NCBI GenBank assembly: GCA_021776475.1
Contig: JAJFFV010000005.1
Span: forward strand, 930,001-994,000
DNA: 64,000 bases
Origin: Parvularculaceae bacterium
GTDB lineage: Bacteria > Pseudomonadota > Alphaproteobacteria > Caulobacterales > Parvularculaceae
Reading direction: 5' to 3'
Made by a program: the position numbers and the translations under genes. Positions 63,721-64,000 of this stretch are shown piece after piece (the first letter of the stretch is position 1; each line of letters starts with the position of its first letter). The notes under the pieces are model-generated. The model ran no database searches and was not told where the DNA came from. It saw nothing but the letters and a program-made list of their open reading frames with translations.

Positions 63721-64000
63721 ATGGGCAACTTTTTCAAAGTGATAGGACTTCTCGTCCTGTTGGCTACGTCCTATCTCCTGTTCTGGCCGACCGGTCTGTC
63801 ACCGCAAGCTTGGGTCTCGCCAGTCGATCAGGGACTAACCGGCGAGTTTGTGCCTAACACACGGATCAAGGAGAGCCGGCTGATCGCGATTGATGGCAAA
63901 AAGGGGCCTGAAGATATTGCGATCGGACCGGACGGGCTTCTCTACACTGGCGTTCATGACGGGGATATATTGCGCATTGATCCGGCAACTGGGGCGAGCG
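63721..64000 (+). CDS. SMP-30/strictosidine-synthase-like protein (3' end beyond window)
   Basis: The frame is open from ATG 63721 to the window edge, 93 codons. The N-terminus is a membrane anchor or signal (MGNFFKVIGLLVLLATSYLL). The rest begins a beta-propeller: ESRLIAIDGKKGPEDIAIGP followed by DGLLYTGVHDGDILRIDPAT. The GPEDIAIGPDGLLYTG pattern is that of the SMP-30/gluconolactonase and strictosidine-synthase (APMAP-like) families. These hydrolyse lactones or act as arylesterases; the metal ligands would lie beyond the edge. Weak ribosome-binding site GGAGCGAA upstream. Confidence 0.75.
   Translation, partial: MGNFFKVIGLLVLLATSYLLFWPTGLSPQAWVSPVDQGLTGEFVPNTRIKESRLIAIDGKKGPEDIAIGPDGLLYTGVHDGDILRIDPATGAS

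Overview
The window reads as chromosomal DNA of a Gram-negative alphaproteobacterium, probably marine. The best evidence is the conserved block rnd-like / lptC / lptA / lptB / rpoN / hpf / ptsN followed by a DUF1150 gene. It is supported by sdhCDAB, a dapD plus HAD-nucleotidase pair, a PriA lacking several zinc-ligand cysteines, and a PEPxxWA-type PEP-CTERM protein. Sulfotransferases inside an exopolysaccharide locus fit a marine or surface-attached life. A Parvularculales or Hyphomonadales member is my guess, not a demonstrated assignment. I found no rRNA, tRNA, CRISPR array or intact insertion sequence.

Layout. 1-2138: katG (minus strand, cut by the window edge), then a gap holding a recombinase-like remnant. 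3018-9065: RNA and envelope housekeeping (RNase D-like, Lpt transport, sigma-54, ribosome hibernation, PTS-Ntr, DUF1150). 9294-10127: uppP. 10128-10698: an AT-rich intergenic stretch with a terminator that no gene accounts for. 10699-20028: three consecutive secreted proteins built from DUF11-like repeats, ending in a 1939-residue protein whose C-terminal third looks like an outer-membrane barrel. 20149-32371: an exopolysaccharide locus with a short Wza-like OPX protein, a separate beta-barrel, a Wzc-type tyrosine kinase, flippase, polymerase, ExoA/ExoL/ExoM-like glycosyltransferases and two sulfotransferases. 32365-36338: mscS, dapD, a nucleotidase and a double DUF1036 protein. 36425-43615: priA, a thioesterase, a TolB/TPR protein, zapE and a threonine/serine dehydratase. 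43828-44644: arsR-arsC. 44802-45428: the PEP-CTERM protein. 45545-48927: succinate dehydrogenase. 49132-52308: a YbjN protein, an XRE regulator with a CPBP protease, and a YpfJ-like metalloprotease. 52312-57707: DsbA-like isomerase, glycosyltransferase, GFA, HD-domain protein, pyrF, an unknown secreted protein, nth and DUF2853. 57884-64000: DUF2244, small membrane proteins, a zinc-finger protein, an orphan ABC ATPase, two tandem GIN-domain secreted proteins, an acyltransferase, rph and the start of an SMP-30-like gene.

How the genes work together. LptC/A/B, UppP, the polysaccharide locus and the DUF11 proteins all serve envelope and surface construction. UppP recycles the undecaprenyl carrier that the Wzx/Wzy pathway would consume. 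The most unusual part is 10128-32371: a repeat-protein surface system next to a probably sulfated exopolysaccharide system. The three DUF11 genes share domain architecture and calcium-loop-like motifs and are my main candidate for an undescribed system. Several intergenic regions also hold well-formed inverted or tandem repeats (38662-38764, 39518-39534, 43642-43702, 45489-45539, 49705-49720, 52928-52976).
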